A stretch of 64,000 nt of DNA, taken from Zhihengliuella alba. Lineage in GTDB: Bacteria; Actinomycetota; Actinomycetes; Actinomycetales; Micrococcaceae. This document shows, piece by piece, positions 49,516 through 58,135 of this stretch. The notes under the pieces were generated by a model that saw only the letters and a list, made by a program, of their open reading frames with translations, had not been told where the DNA came from and made no database searches. The position numbers were made by a program, and so were the translations under genes. The stretch covers positions 124,001 through 188,000 of the forward strand of contig NZ_BAABCJ010000007.1 of assembly GCF_039538765.1 (NCBI RefSeq), written 5' to 3'. Position 1 is the stretch's first letter. Every line of letters begins with the position of its first letter.

Positions 49516-50583
49516 CTAGAACCGGGCGAACCCGGTGGCCGCGGCCGTCTCCACGTCCTCGGTGGAGTAGACGAGCGCGAAGCCGTCCACGTCCAGCCCG
49601 ATGGTCAGGAGGGTCTGCCATTGCTCGATGGCGGGCTCGCCCTCCTTGGGGTGCATGCTCAGGACGGAGGCGGCGCCGGCCGGGCAGGCCAGCGCGCGGG
49701 CGAGCTCCGCCGTCGTGCGGGGTTCGGTCTCCGCGGTGGCCGCGCCGAGGTGGGCGAGGCGCTCCGCGGTGGTGGAGTCCGCGGGCATGGTGTCCCCGCG
49801 GTGGAGGTCCTCGGCGAGGAAGTGGTTGGTGTGCAGGACCCAGCCGTCCTCGGTGCGTCCGACGACGCGGCGGCCCACCGGCGAGAACTCGATGCTCGCC
49901 GCGCGCGGGGTCTCGCCGCCCTCGACGACCGTCAGGACAGTGGAGGCGCTGACGGGGACGTCCGCGGTGAGCTCCACGGCCTCCTCGAGGGTGGCGGCGC
50001 GCTCCAGGACGGAGCGGGCGATCGAGTGCACGGAGACTCCGCCGGCCGGGTGGTCCTGCTGGTGGGAGAGGATGTTGAAGTGGACGCCGAGCCCGTCCGA
50101 GTTCACGCCGATCTTCCCGCTCATGCCCAGCTCGGTGAAGATCTTGACGCGGCGCTCATCGGTGGCGAGCTGGTGCAGCAGGCCCTCCTCGGCCAGGTGC
50201 GGGTGCCAGTCCCAGGTCTGGAACGTCACCGGCTCGGTGCCCGGGCGGAGGACGACGGCGGTGGAGCACTCCCCCTCCCGGCTCGGCGGGGCGGCGGCGA
50301 GCACCTCGGTGCGGGCGTTGAGCGCGGCGAGGTGCCAGCGCTCGAGGCCGAGGGCGTCCGCCATGGCGTCGATCTCGACGGCGAGGTCCGCGTGCCAGGC
50401 GCGGAGGGCCTCGTGGCTGGACTCGGCGGTGCCGCGGACGGTGGCGGCGTCGATGCCCTTGGCGGCGAAGTGCTGGAGGTAGTCCGCGGCGTTGCGGCGG
50501 ATCTGCCCGCCGTGGGCCTCCGCGATCTGGCGGCCGCGCTCGGCGGGGTCGGTGGTGCTGGTGACGAGGGTCTGGAGCCTCAT
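49516..50583 (-). CDS. C45-family autoproteolytic acyltransferase/hydrolase
   Basis: 355 residues from ATG 50583. The order is a helical pro-region (residues 1-105) and an Ntn-hydrolase core beginning at the nucleophile in EGECSTAVVL (Cys106), where self-cleavage would create the active N-terminal Cys, as in acyl-CoA:6-aminopenicillanate acyltransferase relatives. QTWDWHPHLAEEG, KIGVNSDGLGVHFNILSH and VLHTNHFL are the usual core strands. Members hydrolyse or transfer acyl groups of amides. It is divergent from a LacI gene with a perfect operator palindrome between and probably co-transcribed with the MHS transporter. Confidence 0.83.
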   Translation of the reverse strand: MRLQTLVTSTTDPAERGRQIAEAHGGQIRRNAADYLQHFAAKGIDAATVRGTAESSHEALRAWHADLAVEIDAMADALGLERWHLAALNARTEVLAAAPPSREGECSTAVVLRPGTEPVTFQTWDWHPHLAEEGLLHQLATDERRVKIFTELGMSGKIGVNSDGLGVHFNILSHQQDHPAGGVSVHSIARSVLERAATLEEAVELTADVPVSASTVLTVVEGGETPRAASIEFSPVGRRVVGRTEDGWVLHTNHFLAEDLHRGDTMPADSTTAERLAHLGAATAETEPRTTAELARALACPAGAASVLSMHPKEGEPAIEQWQTLLTIGLDVDGFALVYSTEDVETAAATGFARF

Positions 50584-50637
50584 GCTGGGGTGTGCCTCCT
50601 GGCTGGCGGGATGTGAGCTGGAGAACACGCTAGGAAC

Positions 50638-50651
50638 ATAAAACGTTTTAT
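50638..50651. promoter_or_regulatory. LacI-family operator
   Basis: ATAAAACGTTTTAT is a perfect 14-base palindrome with the central CG typical of LacI-family sites. It lies in the 134-base divergent region, 55 bases from the C45 gene start and 67 from the LacI gene start. Confidence 0.75.
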
Positions 50652-50717
50652 ACAATGGGTTCGGCTGAGCCGGGCAGAATCGCGGCCTGATCAGCGCAAA
50701 CAGGAGGAGGCCACGCC

Positions 50718-51737
50718 ATGGCGAGGGCGCAGCAGGTGAAGATCCGGGACGTAGCGCAGGCCGCGGGCGTCTCGATCACGGCGGTCTCCCACGCCCTGAA
50801 CGGCAAGGGCACGCTGAGCGAGGCGACGCGGGAGCGGATCAAGGCGGTGGCCGAGCGGATGGGCTACCAGGCGGACGCGCTGGCCCGCGGCCTGCGCCGG
50901 GCCCCGCTGGGGGCGATCGGCATTGTGGTGCGCTCGCTGGACTCGCTCGGCGAGTACTACGTGCCGGGCGTGGACGTCTTCCAGCGGACGCTGGGCGTGC
51001 TCAGCGCCAAGGCGCTGGAGCGCGGGCTGGCGCCGATGCTGGTGCCGGATCTGACGGGCCGGAGCATCCCCATGATCTCCTTCATGCTGGACGGGTACAT
51101 CGTCCTGAATCCGCACCGGAATGATCCGGTGGTGGAGCTGCTGCGCAACCGGGGCATCCCGTACGTCACCCAGGGCGCGGACCCGCAGCGCCCGGAGTTC
51201 CAGGCGTGGGCCTCGGAGGACGACGCCGCCAGCTGCCGCACCGTCCTGGAGCACTTCGCCGCGGAGGGCGCGCGGCGGCCGGTCCTGGTGGCCGGGACGG
51301 ACCAGAACGCATGGAACCTGGACTCGGAGGCCGCGTACCGGGCGTGGTGTGACGAGCACGGCGCGGAGCCGCGGGTGTACCGCGTGCCGGAGGGCGCGGG
51401 CGTCCAGGGCGGGATCGACGCCGTGGGGCGGATCCTCGCGGAGGGCCGCCCGGACGCGGTGTACGCGCTCACCGGGCGCCACGCGGCGGGGGTCCAGTCC
51501 GGCCTGCAGTCCACCGGCCTGGACGTGCCGGCCGACGTCCTGGTGGCCACGGGGTCCGATTCGGAGCACGCCCGCCACTCGCGCCCGCCGATCAGCGCCA
51601 TCCAGTTCAACCCGGAGGCGACGTGCAACGATCTGCTGGACCTGCTGGAGCAGTCCATCGCGGGCGAGCCCGCCGTCGCGCACCGCCGCGCCGCCACCCG
51701 CTTCCGCCCGCGCAGCTCGTCCCGCCGCAGCGGCTGA
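50718..51737 (+). CDS. LacI family transcriptional regulator
   Basis: 339 residues with AGGAGGAGG before the ATG. The helix-turn-helix is KIRDVAQAAGVSITAVSHALNGKGTLSEATRERI, the hinge helix GYQADALARGLRRAPLGAIGIVV, and the ligand core contains YYVPGVDVFQRTLGVLSAKALERGLAP, YVTQGADPQRPEFQAW and VLVATGSDSEHARHSRPPISAIQFNPEATC. Divergent from the C45 acyltransferase and MHS transporter, which it likely represses in the absence of their substrate (inference). Confidence 0.9.
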   Translation: MARAQQVKIRDVAQAAGVSITAVSHALNGKGTLSEATRERIKAVAERMGYQADALARGLRRAPLGAIGIVVRSLDSLGEYYVPGVDVFQRTLGVLSAKALERGLAPMLVPDLTGRSIPMISFMLDGYIVLNPHRNDPVVELLRNRGIPYVTQGADPQRPEFQAWASEDDAASCRTVLEHFAAEGARRPVLVAGTDQNAWNLDSEAAYRAWCDEHGAEPRVYRVPEGAGVQGGIDAVGRILAEGRPDAVYALTGRHAAGVQSGLQSTGLDVPADVLVATGSDSEHARHSRPPISAIQFNPEATCNDLLDLLEQSIAGEPAVAHRRAATRFRPRSSSRRSG

Positions 51738-51749
51738 ACGCCCGAGGCG

Positions 51750-52448
51750 CTAGCTCCCCGATGATGGCGCTGCGCCGCCACCGTGGCAGTGGTCCTCCCC
51801 GGCGTGCTCGTCCTCGAGGATCATGCCCACGGACATGCCGCAGGTGTCGCCCTGCCAGGCCTCGACCCCCTCGCGGATCGCGAAGACCACGATGACCAGC
51901 CCGGCGACGGCGTCCGCCCACCACCAGCCGAAGAGGCTGTTCAGGACGAGTCCGGCGAGGACGGCCGCCGAGAGGTACGCGCAGATCAGCGTCTGCTTCG
52001 AGTCCGCGACGGCGGTCGCCGAGCCGACCTCCCGGCCCGCCCGGCGCTCGGCGTAGGACAGCAGGGGCATGATGACCACGCTCAGCGCCGTCAGGACGAT
52101 GCCGACCGTGCTGTGCTCCGGCCGGGCCTGCGTGAGCAGGGTGAGCACCGACGTCGTACTGACGTAGGCGGCGAGCGCGAAGAACGCGACCGCGATGACG
52201 CGGAGGGTGGGCTTCTCCCAACGCTCAGGATCGCGACGCGTGAACTGCCAGGCGACGGCGGCCGCGGAGAGGACCTCGATGGTGGAGTCGAGCCCGAAGC
52301 CGATCAGCGCCACCGAGGATGCGATGGTCCCGGCGGAGATCGCGATGACCGCCTCGATGAGGTTGTAGCCGATGGTTCCGGCGACAATCAGCTTGATCCG
52401 GCGGTGCAGGGTGCGGCGGCGTTCGTCGGTGAGGGTCGGGGACGCCAT
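51750..52448 (-). CDS. Cation diffusion facilitator family transporter
   Basis: 232 residues, six helices and only a short C-terminal tail, so the cytosolic dimerisation domain of longer CDF proteins is missing. Helix 2 has SSVALIGFGLDSTIEVLSAAAV with the site-A Asp and helix 5 SLFGWWWADAVAGLVIVVFAIREG. The first site reads GFGLDS rather than the zinc-type H-x-x-x-D, typical of the actinobacterial group next to ArsR sensors. The tail EDEHAGEDHCHGGG is His/Asp/Glu-rich and may bind metal. Coupled to the sensor gene by a TGATG overlap. Confidence 0.88.
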   Translation of the reverse strand: MASPTLTDERRRTLHRRIKLIVAGTIGYNLIEAVIAISAGTIASSVALIGFGLDSTIEVLSAAAVAWQFTRRDPERWEKPTLRVIAVAFFALAAYVSTTSVLTLLTQARPEHSTVGIVLTALSVVIMPLLSYAERRAGREVGSATAVADSKQTLICAYLSAAVLAGLVLNSLFGWWWADAVAGLVIVVFAIREGVEAWQGDTCGMSVGMILEDEHAGEDHCHGGGAAPSSGS

Positions 52449-52822
52449 CAGCAGGTGCACCCCTCGTCCTGGCAGCAGTCGGGGTCCGCCGCGACGACGA
52501 CGCTCATGAGCTGCTCCAGCGCCGGGGCGAGGTGCCCGTCGGCCAGGCGGTAGAGCGTGCGCCGGCCCTCGGGCGTCGCCTCGACCAGGCCGCAGCCGCG
52601 CAGGCAGGTCAGCTGGTTGGACATGACCTGCCGGGACACGTCGAGCGCCGCGGCCAGGTCTGACGGATAGGCCGGCGCCTCGCGGAGCGCCAGCAGCACG
52701 CCAGCGCGCGTCGGGTCGGAGAGCGCGTAGCCCAGCCGGGAGAGCACGGCGGCCCGGCTCGGCGGTGCGTTCCTGACGGGCGGTGCGGTCCTGATGGGCG
52801 GCGCGGCGGTGCTGGAGGGCAT
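52448..52822 (-). CDS. ArsR/SmtB-family metal sensor, CmtR-like
   Basis: 124 residues from ATG 52822. The winged helix is SRLGYALSDPTRAGVLLALREAPAYPSDLAAALDVSRQVMSNQLTCLRGCGLVEATPEGRRTLY. Cys73 and Cys77 in LTCLRGC match the alpha-R ligand pair of Mycobacterium CmtR (Cd/Pb sensor); the tail DPDCCQDEGCTC provides several candidate third ligands. It should release its operator on binding Cd2+, Pb2+ or similar and derepress the CDF exporter. An AGTACA-N8-TGTACT site lies just upstream. Confidence 0.9.
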   Translation of the reverse strand: MPSSTAAPPIRTAPPVRNAPPSRAAVLSRLGYALSDPTRAGVLLALREAPAYPSDLAAALDVSRQVMSNQLTCLRGCGLVEATPEGRRTLYRLADGHLAPALEQLMSVVVAADPDCCQDEGCTC

Positions 52823-52831
52823 GGCACCCAC

Positions 52832-52851
52832 AGTACATGGAACGCTGTACT
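52832..52851. promoter_or_regulatory. Candidate CmtR-like operator
   Basis: AGTACA at 52832-52837 and TGTACT at 52846-52851 form a perfect 6+6 inverted repeat with 8-base spacer, 9 bases upstream of the sensor start and touching the stop of the next gene. Confidence 0.6.
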
Positions 52852-54158
52852 CAGCCGTCGGACGGCGGGGTCCTGCCGGGCCCTCCCCCCGCCCCGGGGG
52901 CGCCGCCCATGCCCGCGGTCTCCTGCTGCTCGACGCTGCCGGCGTAGTCGTTGGTCGGGTCGCGGTAGATCGTGTGGACGTGGCCCCAGCCGGCCGTGGT
53001 GTAGCCGTCGACGTCGGCACCGGCCGATCCCTGCTGGTTGGAGAACTCGATGTAGGCCTGGGGGCCGGAGATTTGGAAGTAGATGCCGTCGCCCTGCGTC
53101 ATGTCGTACTCCGTGGCTCCGGACCAATTGATGTAGGTCTCGTCCAGCGTCGCCTCGATCGCGGCGAGCTCCGTGGCCGTCGTCTCCTCGTCGGCCAGTC
53201 CCACCCAGTTCTCGACGACGTCGAGCAGGAGTTGCCGCTGCTCGGCGGACAGGTCCGCCCCGGAGAGGCCGGTGCCGGTCGGGTAGTCGCAGGTCCCGCC
53301 CGGCGCGCAGACCAGGTTCTGCACTTGCTCGCCCTGGTACAGCTCCGCCTGCTGCTCCTCGGTCAGGCTGTCGTAGAACGCGAAGGCCGTCTCGTAGAAG
53401 GTCGCGAACGTCTGGATCTCGTTGCCGTCCCCGTCGGTGTAGACGGCCGGCTGGGCACCCAGGTGCGTCGGGGCGAACGTCACGGTGTTCGCGTCGCCGT
53501 CCAGCGTCGCGTTCAGGCCCAGGTGGTGCCCGCCGAACTGGACCTCCCAGGCGCTGGTGTCGCTCGGGTCGCCGAAGAAGGCGATGTAGTACTGGCCCAG
53601 CGAGTCCTCCGTGCTGGAGCTGTTCTCCAGCAGGAACTGGTCGCCGCCCATGATGTTGGAGACGGTGGCGTAGCCCTCGTCGCTCAGGAGCCCCTCGAGG
53701 ACCTCAAGGGCCGCGGCCTGCTGCTCCTCGGTGAGGTCCGCCAGGTTGAGGCCAGCCCGCTCGACGAACGTCACCGGGAAGTTGGACCAGGACGTCGTCT
53801 TGGTCTCGTCGTCGTAGGCGTGGAGCAGTTGCTCGCGCTGCTCGTCGCTCAGGGTCTGCATGAACGCCTCGGCGGCGGACGCGGTGTCGGCGATGGTCCG
53901 GGCCGTCGTCGAGGACTCCTCGGCCTCCGCGACGGTGCCAGCCGAGGAGTCCGACGTCGTCTCCGCCGTGGCGGTGGTGTCCGCCGCCGCTGTGCCCGCC
54001 GACGAGGCGCCGGCGGCACATCCGGTGAAGGCGAGGGCGGCGGTCAGGAAGACGCCCGCGAGCCAGAGGGCCCGGCGGTGGCGTGGCCGGTGGACGTCGT
54101 CCGCCGTGGCTGCGGAAAGGGCGGTGTCGGTACGGGAATTCGGTGAATTGTTCGTCAT
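52851..54158 (-). CDS. DUF3500 domain lipoprotein
   Basis: 435 residues. The N-terminus has 25 charged residues, then a helix LWLAGVFLTAALAFTGCAAG with a lipobox (FTGC). After a Thr/Ala/Ser-rich linker comes the DUF3500 domain: AAEAFMQTLSDEQREQLLHAYDDETKTTSWSNFPVTFVERAGLNLADLTEEQ, then GGHHLGLNATL and IEFSNQQGSAG..VDGYTTAGWGHVHTIYRDPTNDYAG near the end, the usual conserved block. Function unknown; the HH and WGHVHTIYRD motifs suggest a metal or ligand site. Tail is Gly/Pro-rich. Confidence 0.85.
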   Translation of the reverse strand: MTNNSPNSRTDTALSAATADDVHRPRHRRALWLAGVFLTAALAFTGCAAGASSAGTAAADTTATAETTSDSSAGTVAEAEESSTTARTIADTASAAEAFMQTLSDEQREQLLHAYDDETKTTSWSNFPVTFVERAGLNLADLTEEQQAAALEVLEGLLSDEGYATVSNIMGGDQFLLENSSSTEDSLGQYYIAFFGDPSDTSAWEVQFGGHHLGLNATLDGDANTVTFAPTHLGAQPAVYTDGDGNEIQTFATFYETAFAFYDSLTEEQQAELYQGEQVQNLVCAPGGTCDYPTGTGLSGADLSAEQRQLLLDVVENWVGLADEETTATELAAIEATLDETYINWSGATEYDMTQGDGIYFQISGPQAYIEFSNQQGSAGADVDGYTTAGWGHVHTIYRDPTNDYAGSVEQQETAGMGGAPGAGGGPGRTPPSDG

Positions 54159-54258
54159 GGCAACGACATTACGAAGCCAGTTTTTGGCAGCCCTGTGAAA
54201 GCCGTATGCCCGGCTTATGAGTATTGGCCGGATACTGGCTGGACGCACTGGCGGGCGG

Positions 54259-54855
54259 TCAGCGGGCGCTCTTCTCCCGCACCATCGAGTACACCACCGG
54301 GCCGTTGGGGACCTGCGTCGTTTCGACGACGGCGAAGCCGAGTCGTTCATAGAGGCGCACGTTGCGGTCGTCCGACGTCTGCAGCGCCACCGGCGCGCCG
54401 CGCTCGTCGATGACAGTGAGCCCCGCCGCCGTCACGGCCGTGCCCAGTCCAGTGCCCTGACGGCGCGGATCGACGCCGACCGTCTCCAGGGTCCAGGCGC
54501 CGTCGGGGGCGTCCGGGAGACTGAGCCCCATGAGCTCCGTCAGGCGGTCCCCGTGGAGTTCGGCGATCCGCTCTTGCACGAACGGCTCGGGTTCGGCCGC
54601 ATCGGGTGGCAAGAAGGCGGCGACCGCCGCCATCTGGTCGTCGAGGAGCACCAGACCGTACTGGAGCGCGTGACCGAGGTAGAGCCGCTGAAGCTCCTCG
54701 AGGCGCTGCGCGTAACCCTCCTCGGGGATGGCCCACCGAGTCCAGGCGTACTCATCGAAGGCCGCGGCCAAGGTGCGGGCAGCCGCGGCCAGATCCTCCA
54801 CTCGGGCTGGGCGGATAGCGGTCGTCGTCGTTGTCCCGTGACTATGCGCGTTCAT
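54259..54855 (-). CDS. GNAT family N-acetyltransferase
   Basis: 198 residues. IRPARVEDLAAAARTLAAAFDEYAWTRWAIPEEG is the start of a GNAT group often linked to drug or toxin acetylation; the acetyl-CoA loop is VDPRRQGTGLGTAVTAAGL and the end RNVRLYERLGFAVVETTQVPNGPVVYSM. The gene begins three bases after an MFS transporter stop on the same strand, hinting that exporter and acetyltransferase handle the same compound. Confidence 0.87.
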   Translation of the reverse strand: MNAHSHGTTTTTAIRPARVEDLAAAARTLAAAFDEYAWTRWAIPEEGYAQRLEELQRLYLGHALQYGLVLLDDQMAAVAAFLPPDAAEPEPFVQERIAELHGDRLTELMGLSLPDAPDGAWTLETVGVDPRRQGTGLGTAVTAAGLTVIDERGAPVALQTSDDRNVRLYERLGFAVVETTQVPNGPVVYSMVREKSAR

Positions 54856-54858
54856 GCT

Positions 54859-56202
54859 TTACTTCTCCCTCTTCGGCTTCTTGATTCGGGGACGCCGCGG
54901 CTCGTCGATGCCCACCCAGATACGGGTGCGCTTGCGCTCGCGGGCAATGAACACCATGCCGAGCACCCACAACGGCACCTGCATGAGGAACGCGACCTTG
55001 AAGGCGGACAGCGTGTAGTCCTCCGGCTGGCTGGCGCCCTGGAGGTCCATGGCCATGCCGATGAACAGGATCGCCAGCAGTGCGGCGAGGAAGCCGCCGA
55101 CGTTGGTGATGCCGGTGGCCGTGCTGAGCCGGTGGCTGGGGTTGTGCGTGCGCGCCTGGTCGAACGCGATCATCGAGGCGGGGCCACCGACGGCGAGGGC
55201 GATCGCGAGCAGGAACAGTAGCCACAGCGGCGCCTGGCCGGGCCAGAGGATCACCACCAGCCATGCTGTCATCTGGATGGCGACGGCGGGCAGGACCAAC
55301 CGGCGCGAGCGGTGCACCGGCGCCCGGGCGGACAGCGTGCCCATGATAGGGCCGAAGAGGATGCCGGCCACCACCAGCGTGCTCGCGACGGCCGAGGCCT
55401 CGCCGAGGCTGAGGCCCTGACCGACGGTGAGGAAGGGGATGCCCCACAGGATGACGAACGCCGTACCGGCGAACGGGGTGGAGAAGTGCGTCCAGAACGC
55501 CAGCCGTGTGCCCGGGTGATTCCAGGCGGCCCGGATGCCCACGCTGGTGTCCACGGAGCTCTGGACAATCTCGATGGCGCCGGTGTCCGTGTTGACGGAG
55601 ACGTCCGCGCTCCGCTCCGGCGGGTGATTCTTCACCAACGCCCACACGAGGATCGCGAAGAGGATGCCGAGCCCGGCGAGGCCGCCGAAGGCGATGGACC
55701 AGGTGGTGGAGTGCAGCAGGGCCGCCAGCGGAATGAGGGCCACGATCTGTCCCAGCTGCCCGAAAATGCCGGTCAGCTGCACCATCACCGGGCTGCGCTG
55801 GGCCGGGAACCACGTGGCGATGAGGCGGAGGACACCGGGGAATACGGCGGCGTCTCCCGCACCCAGGAGCATGCGGGCGAAGACGGCGATGCCGACGGTC
55901 GGCGCGAACGCGATCATGATCTGCCCCAGCGCCATGAGGACCATGCCGATCGCCATGATCGGCCGGGCGCCGAACCGGTCCAGCCACAGCCCCACGGGGA
56001 TCTGCATGAAGCCGTAGACCGCCAGCTGCAGCACGGCGAGCATCGAGAGCATGGAGGCGTCGGCGTTGAACCGCTGGGCCGCGTCCACCCCGACGGCGGA
56101 GAGCGACGTGCGGTTGGTGATGGCCAGGACATAGGCCAGGACACCGACCACCCAGATGGACCACATACGCCAGGACGGAGTGACGGAAGGAGTTGTGCTC
56201 AC
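54859..56202 (-). CDS. MFS transporter
   Basis: 447 residues from a GTG at 56202, twelve helices. Helix 1 is MWSIWVVGVLAYVLAITNRTSLSAVGVDAA; the loop-2 MFS motif GLWLDRFGARPIMAIGM follows, then RMLLGAGDAAVFPGVLRLIATWF. A cytosolic middle loop (about 195-235) holds an acidic stretch. This group (NNP/ACS-like) includes exporters and importers of organic anions and drugs; the substrate is not readable. First gene of an operon with the GNAT protein. Confidence 0.85.
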   Translation of the reverse strand: MSTTPSVTPSWRMWSIWVVGVLAYVLAITNRTSLSAVGVDAAQRFNADASMLSMLAVLQLAVYGFMQIPVGLWLDRFGARPIMAIGMVLMALGQIMIAFAPTVGIAVFARMLLGAGDAAVFPGVLRLIATWFPAQRSPVMVQLTGIFGQLGQIVALIPLAALLHSTTWSIAFGGLAGLGILFAILVWALVKNHPPERSADVSVNTDTGAIEIVQSSVDTSVGIRAAWNHPGTRLAFWTHFSTPFAGTAFVILWGIPFLTVGQGLSLGEASAVASTLVVAGILFGPIMGTLSARAPVHRSRRLVLPAVAIQMTAWLVVILWPGQAPLWLLFLLAIALAVGGPASMIAFDQARTHNPSHRLSTATGITNVGGFLAALLAILFIGMAMDLQGASQPEDYTLSAFKVAFLMQVPLWVLGMVFIARERKRTRIWVGIDEPRRPRIKKPKREK

Positions 56203-56277
56203 GCTCTGCGACCTTACTCCTGAGCCAAGTCAGGTTCTATTGACGCGACTCAGGACCCCGGCAATGCCTGCTCTCAC

Positions 56278-56460
56278 TTACTCTTTCGACGCCTGCCGGC
56301 GGACCGCCGACCATTTGGTCAGGACAGTCGTCATGAGGAGGGACACGCACACCACGGTGATCAGCCGCCTCCAGAACGGGACACCGAAATAAGTGTCGGC
56401 GACGAAGCTCACCACAAAGGCCACGATGACGCTCGCGAACACAATCAGAGGCTGGCGCAT
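56278..56460 (-). CDS. Small membrane protein, hypothetical
   Basis: 60 residues, GAGGGA before the ATG. LIVFASVIVAFVVSFVADTYFG and RRLITVVCVSLLMTTVLTKW form a two-helix hairpin with a short basic tail. Fifteen bases after the duplicated-domain protein gene, so co-transcribed. No family recognised. Confidence 0.6.
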   Translation of the reverse strand: MRQPLIVFASVIVAFVVSFVADTYFGVPFWRRLITVVCVSLLMTTVLTKWSAVRRQASKE

Positions 56461-56475
56461 GGGTTCAGTCCCTCC

Positions 56476-57102
56476 CTAGACCGCAGCGGCCTTCGACGCC
56501 GCAGTACCGTCCTCAAGGATCACCTGGCGCAGCTGCGGGACGGGGACCGTGTGCTCGCCGTGGGCGGCGACCCGGATGACCTCCACGCAGCGCGGAGCCG
56601 CCGAGCCGTCCGCACTCAGGATCCACGGGCCGATCATCACCAGCGATTCGTCGGAGGCGGCCGCCGTCGCCACCCCGGAGACCACGAATCGGCCGTAGGG
56701 CTGCTGCTCGAACGCCCCGGTCACCAGGTCGCCGTGGCGGATGTCCTGCGCCGCGGTCGGCTCGCCGGAGATCGTCTCCGGCGGGACCGCCGGGTACTGG
56801 CGGACCTCCTGCTCGGGACGGCGGATCGCCACAGGCTCGTCCGAGCGCTTCTCCTTGTCCTTCTTGCCGGCGATCAGAACGCCGCCAATGAGCACGTCGT
56901 CCAGATCCGTCAGATGGGGCACCCCGGTGATCAGGTACGAGCCATAGCGGGCTGAGCGCATCAGCACCGTAGCGGGCTCGCCCGGCGCCACCTCGGCCAG
57001 CTGGCGTTTCATGCCCGCGACGTCCCGGCGGGGCGGTCCCTGCAGTGCGTCGGCAAGCGTCGGCCCTGCGACGCCGTCGGTCTGATTGATTCCCGTGGTC
57101 AT
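56476..57102 (-). CDS. Unknown protein with two similar beta-rich halves
   Basis: 208 residues from ATG 57102 with GAAGGGGAACCC before it. Residues 30-85 (APGEPATVLMRSARYGSYLITGVPHLTDLDDVLIGGVLIAG) and 130-180 (HGDLVTGAFEQQPYGRFVVSGVATAAASDESLVMIGPWIL) share the same order: G-T/V..., RYGS/PYGR followed by ...ITGV/VSGV, acidic loop and hydrophobic ...IGG/IGPW.... This looks like an internal duplication of an SH3-like or OB-like beta barrel. No known family was recognised. It forms an operon with the small membrane protein. Confidence 0.7.
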   Translation of the reverse strand: MTTGINQTDGVAGPTLADALQGPPRRDVAGMKRQLAEVAPGEPATVLMRSARYGSYLITGVPHLTDLDDVLIGGVLIAGKKDKEKRSDEPVAIRRPEQEVRQYPAVPPETISGEPTAAQDIRHGDLVTGAFEQQPYGRFVVSGVATAAASDESLVMIGPWILSADGSAAPRCVEVIRVAAHGEHTVPVPQLRQVILEDGTAASKAAAV

Positions 57103-57202
57103 GGGTTCCCCTTCGAAGTGGCTGGCCTATTCTGAAGACCGCATCCATCTAATCATCGGGCGCCCCGGTAATCGGACGCCGGTCTTGCCACCAAGGAGCC
57201 GC

Positions 57203-58135
57203 ATGAGGACCATCGATCTGCCGGGGGTCGCCCTGCCCGCACCCAACGTCGTCCAGGGGCTGATGAGGATCCAGGAGCTGGATGATCACGACGTCCGCAC
57301 CCTCGTGGCGACCGCCCGCGACGCCGGGATCACGTACTTCGACCACGCGGACATCTACGGTTCGGAGCTCCACGGATGCGAGCGCCGCTTCGCCGAGGCG
57401 ATGCAGCTCTCGCCGTCCGAGCGCGGTCAGTACACCCTGCAGACCAAGGCGGGCATCGTCCGGGAGGGGCCGTACTTCGACTTCTCCTATGAGCACCTCG
57501 TCGCCTCCGTCGAGGGTTCGCTGAAGGCGCTCGGCACCGATTACATCGACGTCCTGCTGCTGCACCGCCCGGACGCCCTGGTGGAGCCGGAGGAGGTTGC
57601 CCGCGCGTTCGATGATCTGGAGGCCGCGGGCAAGGTCCGCGCGTTCGGCGTCTCCAACCACACTCCGCGGCAGATCGAGCTGCTGCGGCAGTACGTGCGG
57701 CAGCCGATCATCGCCAACCAGGTCCAGCTCTCCCTCACGCACGCGCCAATGCTGGCGCAGGGCATCGCAGCGAACATGCAGGGGCTGGAGCAGTCGGTGA
57801 CCCGGGACGACGGGCTGGTGGACTACTGCCGGCTGCACGGCATCACGCTGCAGGCGTGGTCGCCGTTCCAGTCCGGGACCGGCGAGGGCCCGTTCCTCGG
57901 CTCGACGAGGTACCCGGAGCTAAACCGGGCCATCGAGCGGATGGCCAACAAGTACAACGTGCCGCCGATCGCCATCGCCGTCGCGTGGATCACGCGCCAC
58001 CCCGCAGATATGCAGGTGGTGCTGGGCACCACCACGCCGGAGCGCATCACGGGCGCCGCGAAGGGCTCGGAGATCCCCTTGACCCGGGCCGAGTGGTACG
58101 AGCTCATCCGTCTGGCCGGATACGTCGTGCCATAG
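57203..58135 (+). CDS. Aldo/keto reductase
   Basis: 310 residues from ATG 57203 with AAGGAG five bases upstream; a longer frame to 57086 lacks family sequence. The AKR catalytic set is visible: Asp in TYFDHADIYG, Tyr in DIYGSE, Lys in YTLQTKAGIV and His in DVLLLHRPDALVEPE. The YdhF-like VRAFGVSNHTPRQIELLRQYV pattern and the C-terminal NADPH segment VVLGTTTPERITGAAK complete the barrel. It reduces a carbonyl of unknown identity. Transcribed alone. Confidence 0.9.
   Translation: MRTIDLPGVALPAPNVVQGLMRIQELDDHDVRTLVATARDAGITYFDHADIYGSELHGCERRFAEAMQLSPSERGQYTLQTKAGIVREGPYFDFSYEHLVASVEGSLKALGTDYIDVLLLHRPDALVEPEEVARAFDDLEAAGKVRAFGVSNHTPRQIELLRQYVRQPIIANQVQLSLTHAPMLAQGIAANMQGLEQSVTRDDGLVDYCRLHGITLQAWSPFQSGTGEGPFLGSTRYPELNRAIERMANKYNVPPIAIAVAWITRHPADMQVVLGTTTPERITGAAKGSEIPLTRAEWYELIRLAGYVVP

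Noticed and set aside
48091..50616. Long plus-strand frame antisense to the MHS transporter and C45 acyltransferase
   Set aside because: High GC makes long antisense frames common; its translation is low-complexity Gly/Glu/Arg/Val with no motif, and the minus-strand frames hold clear families.
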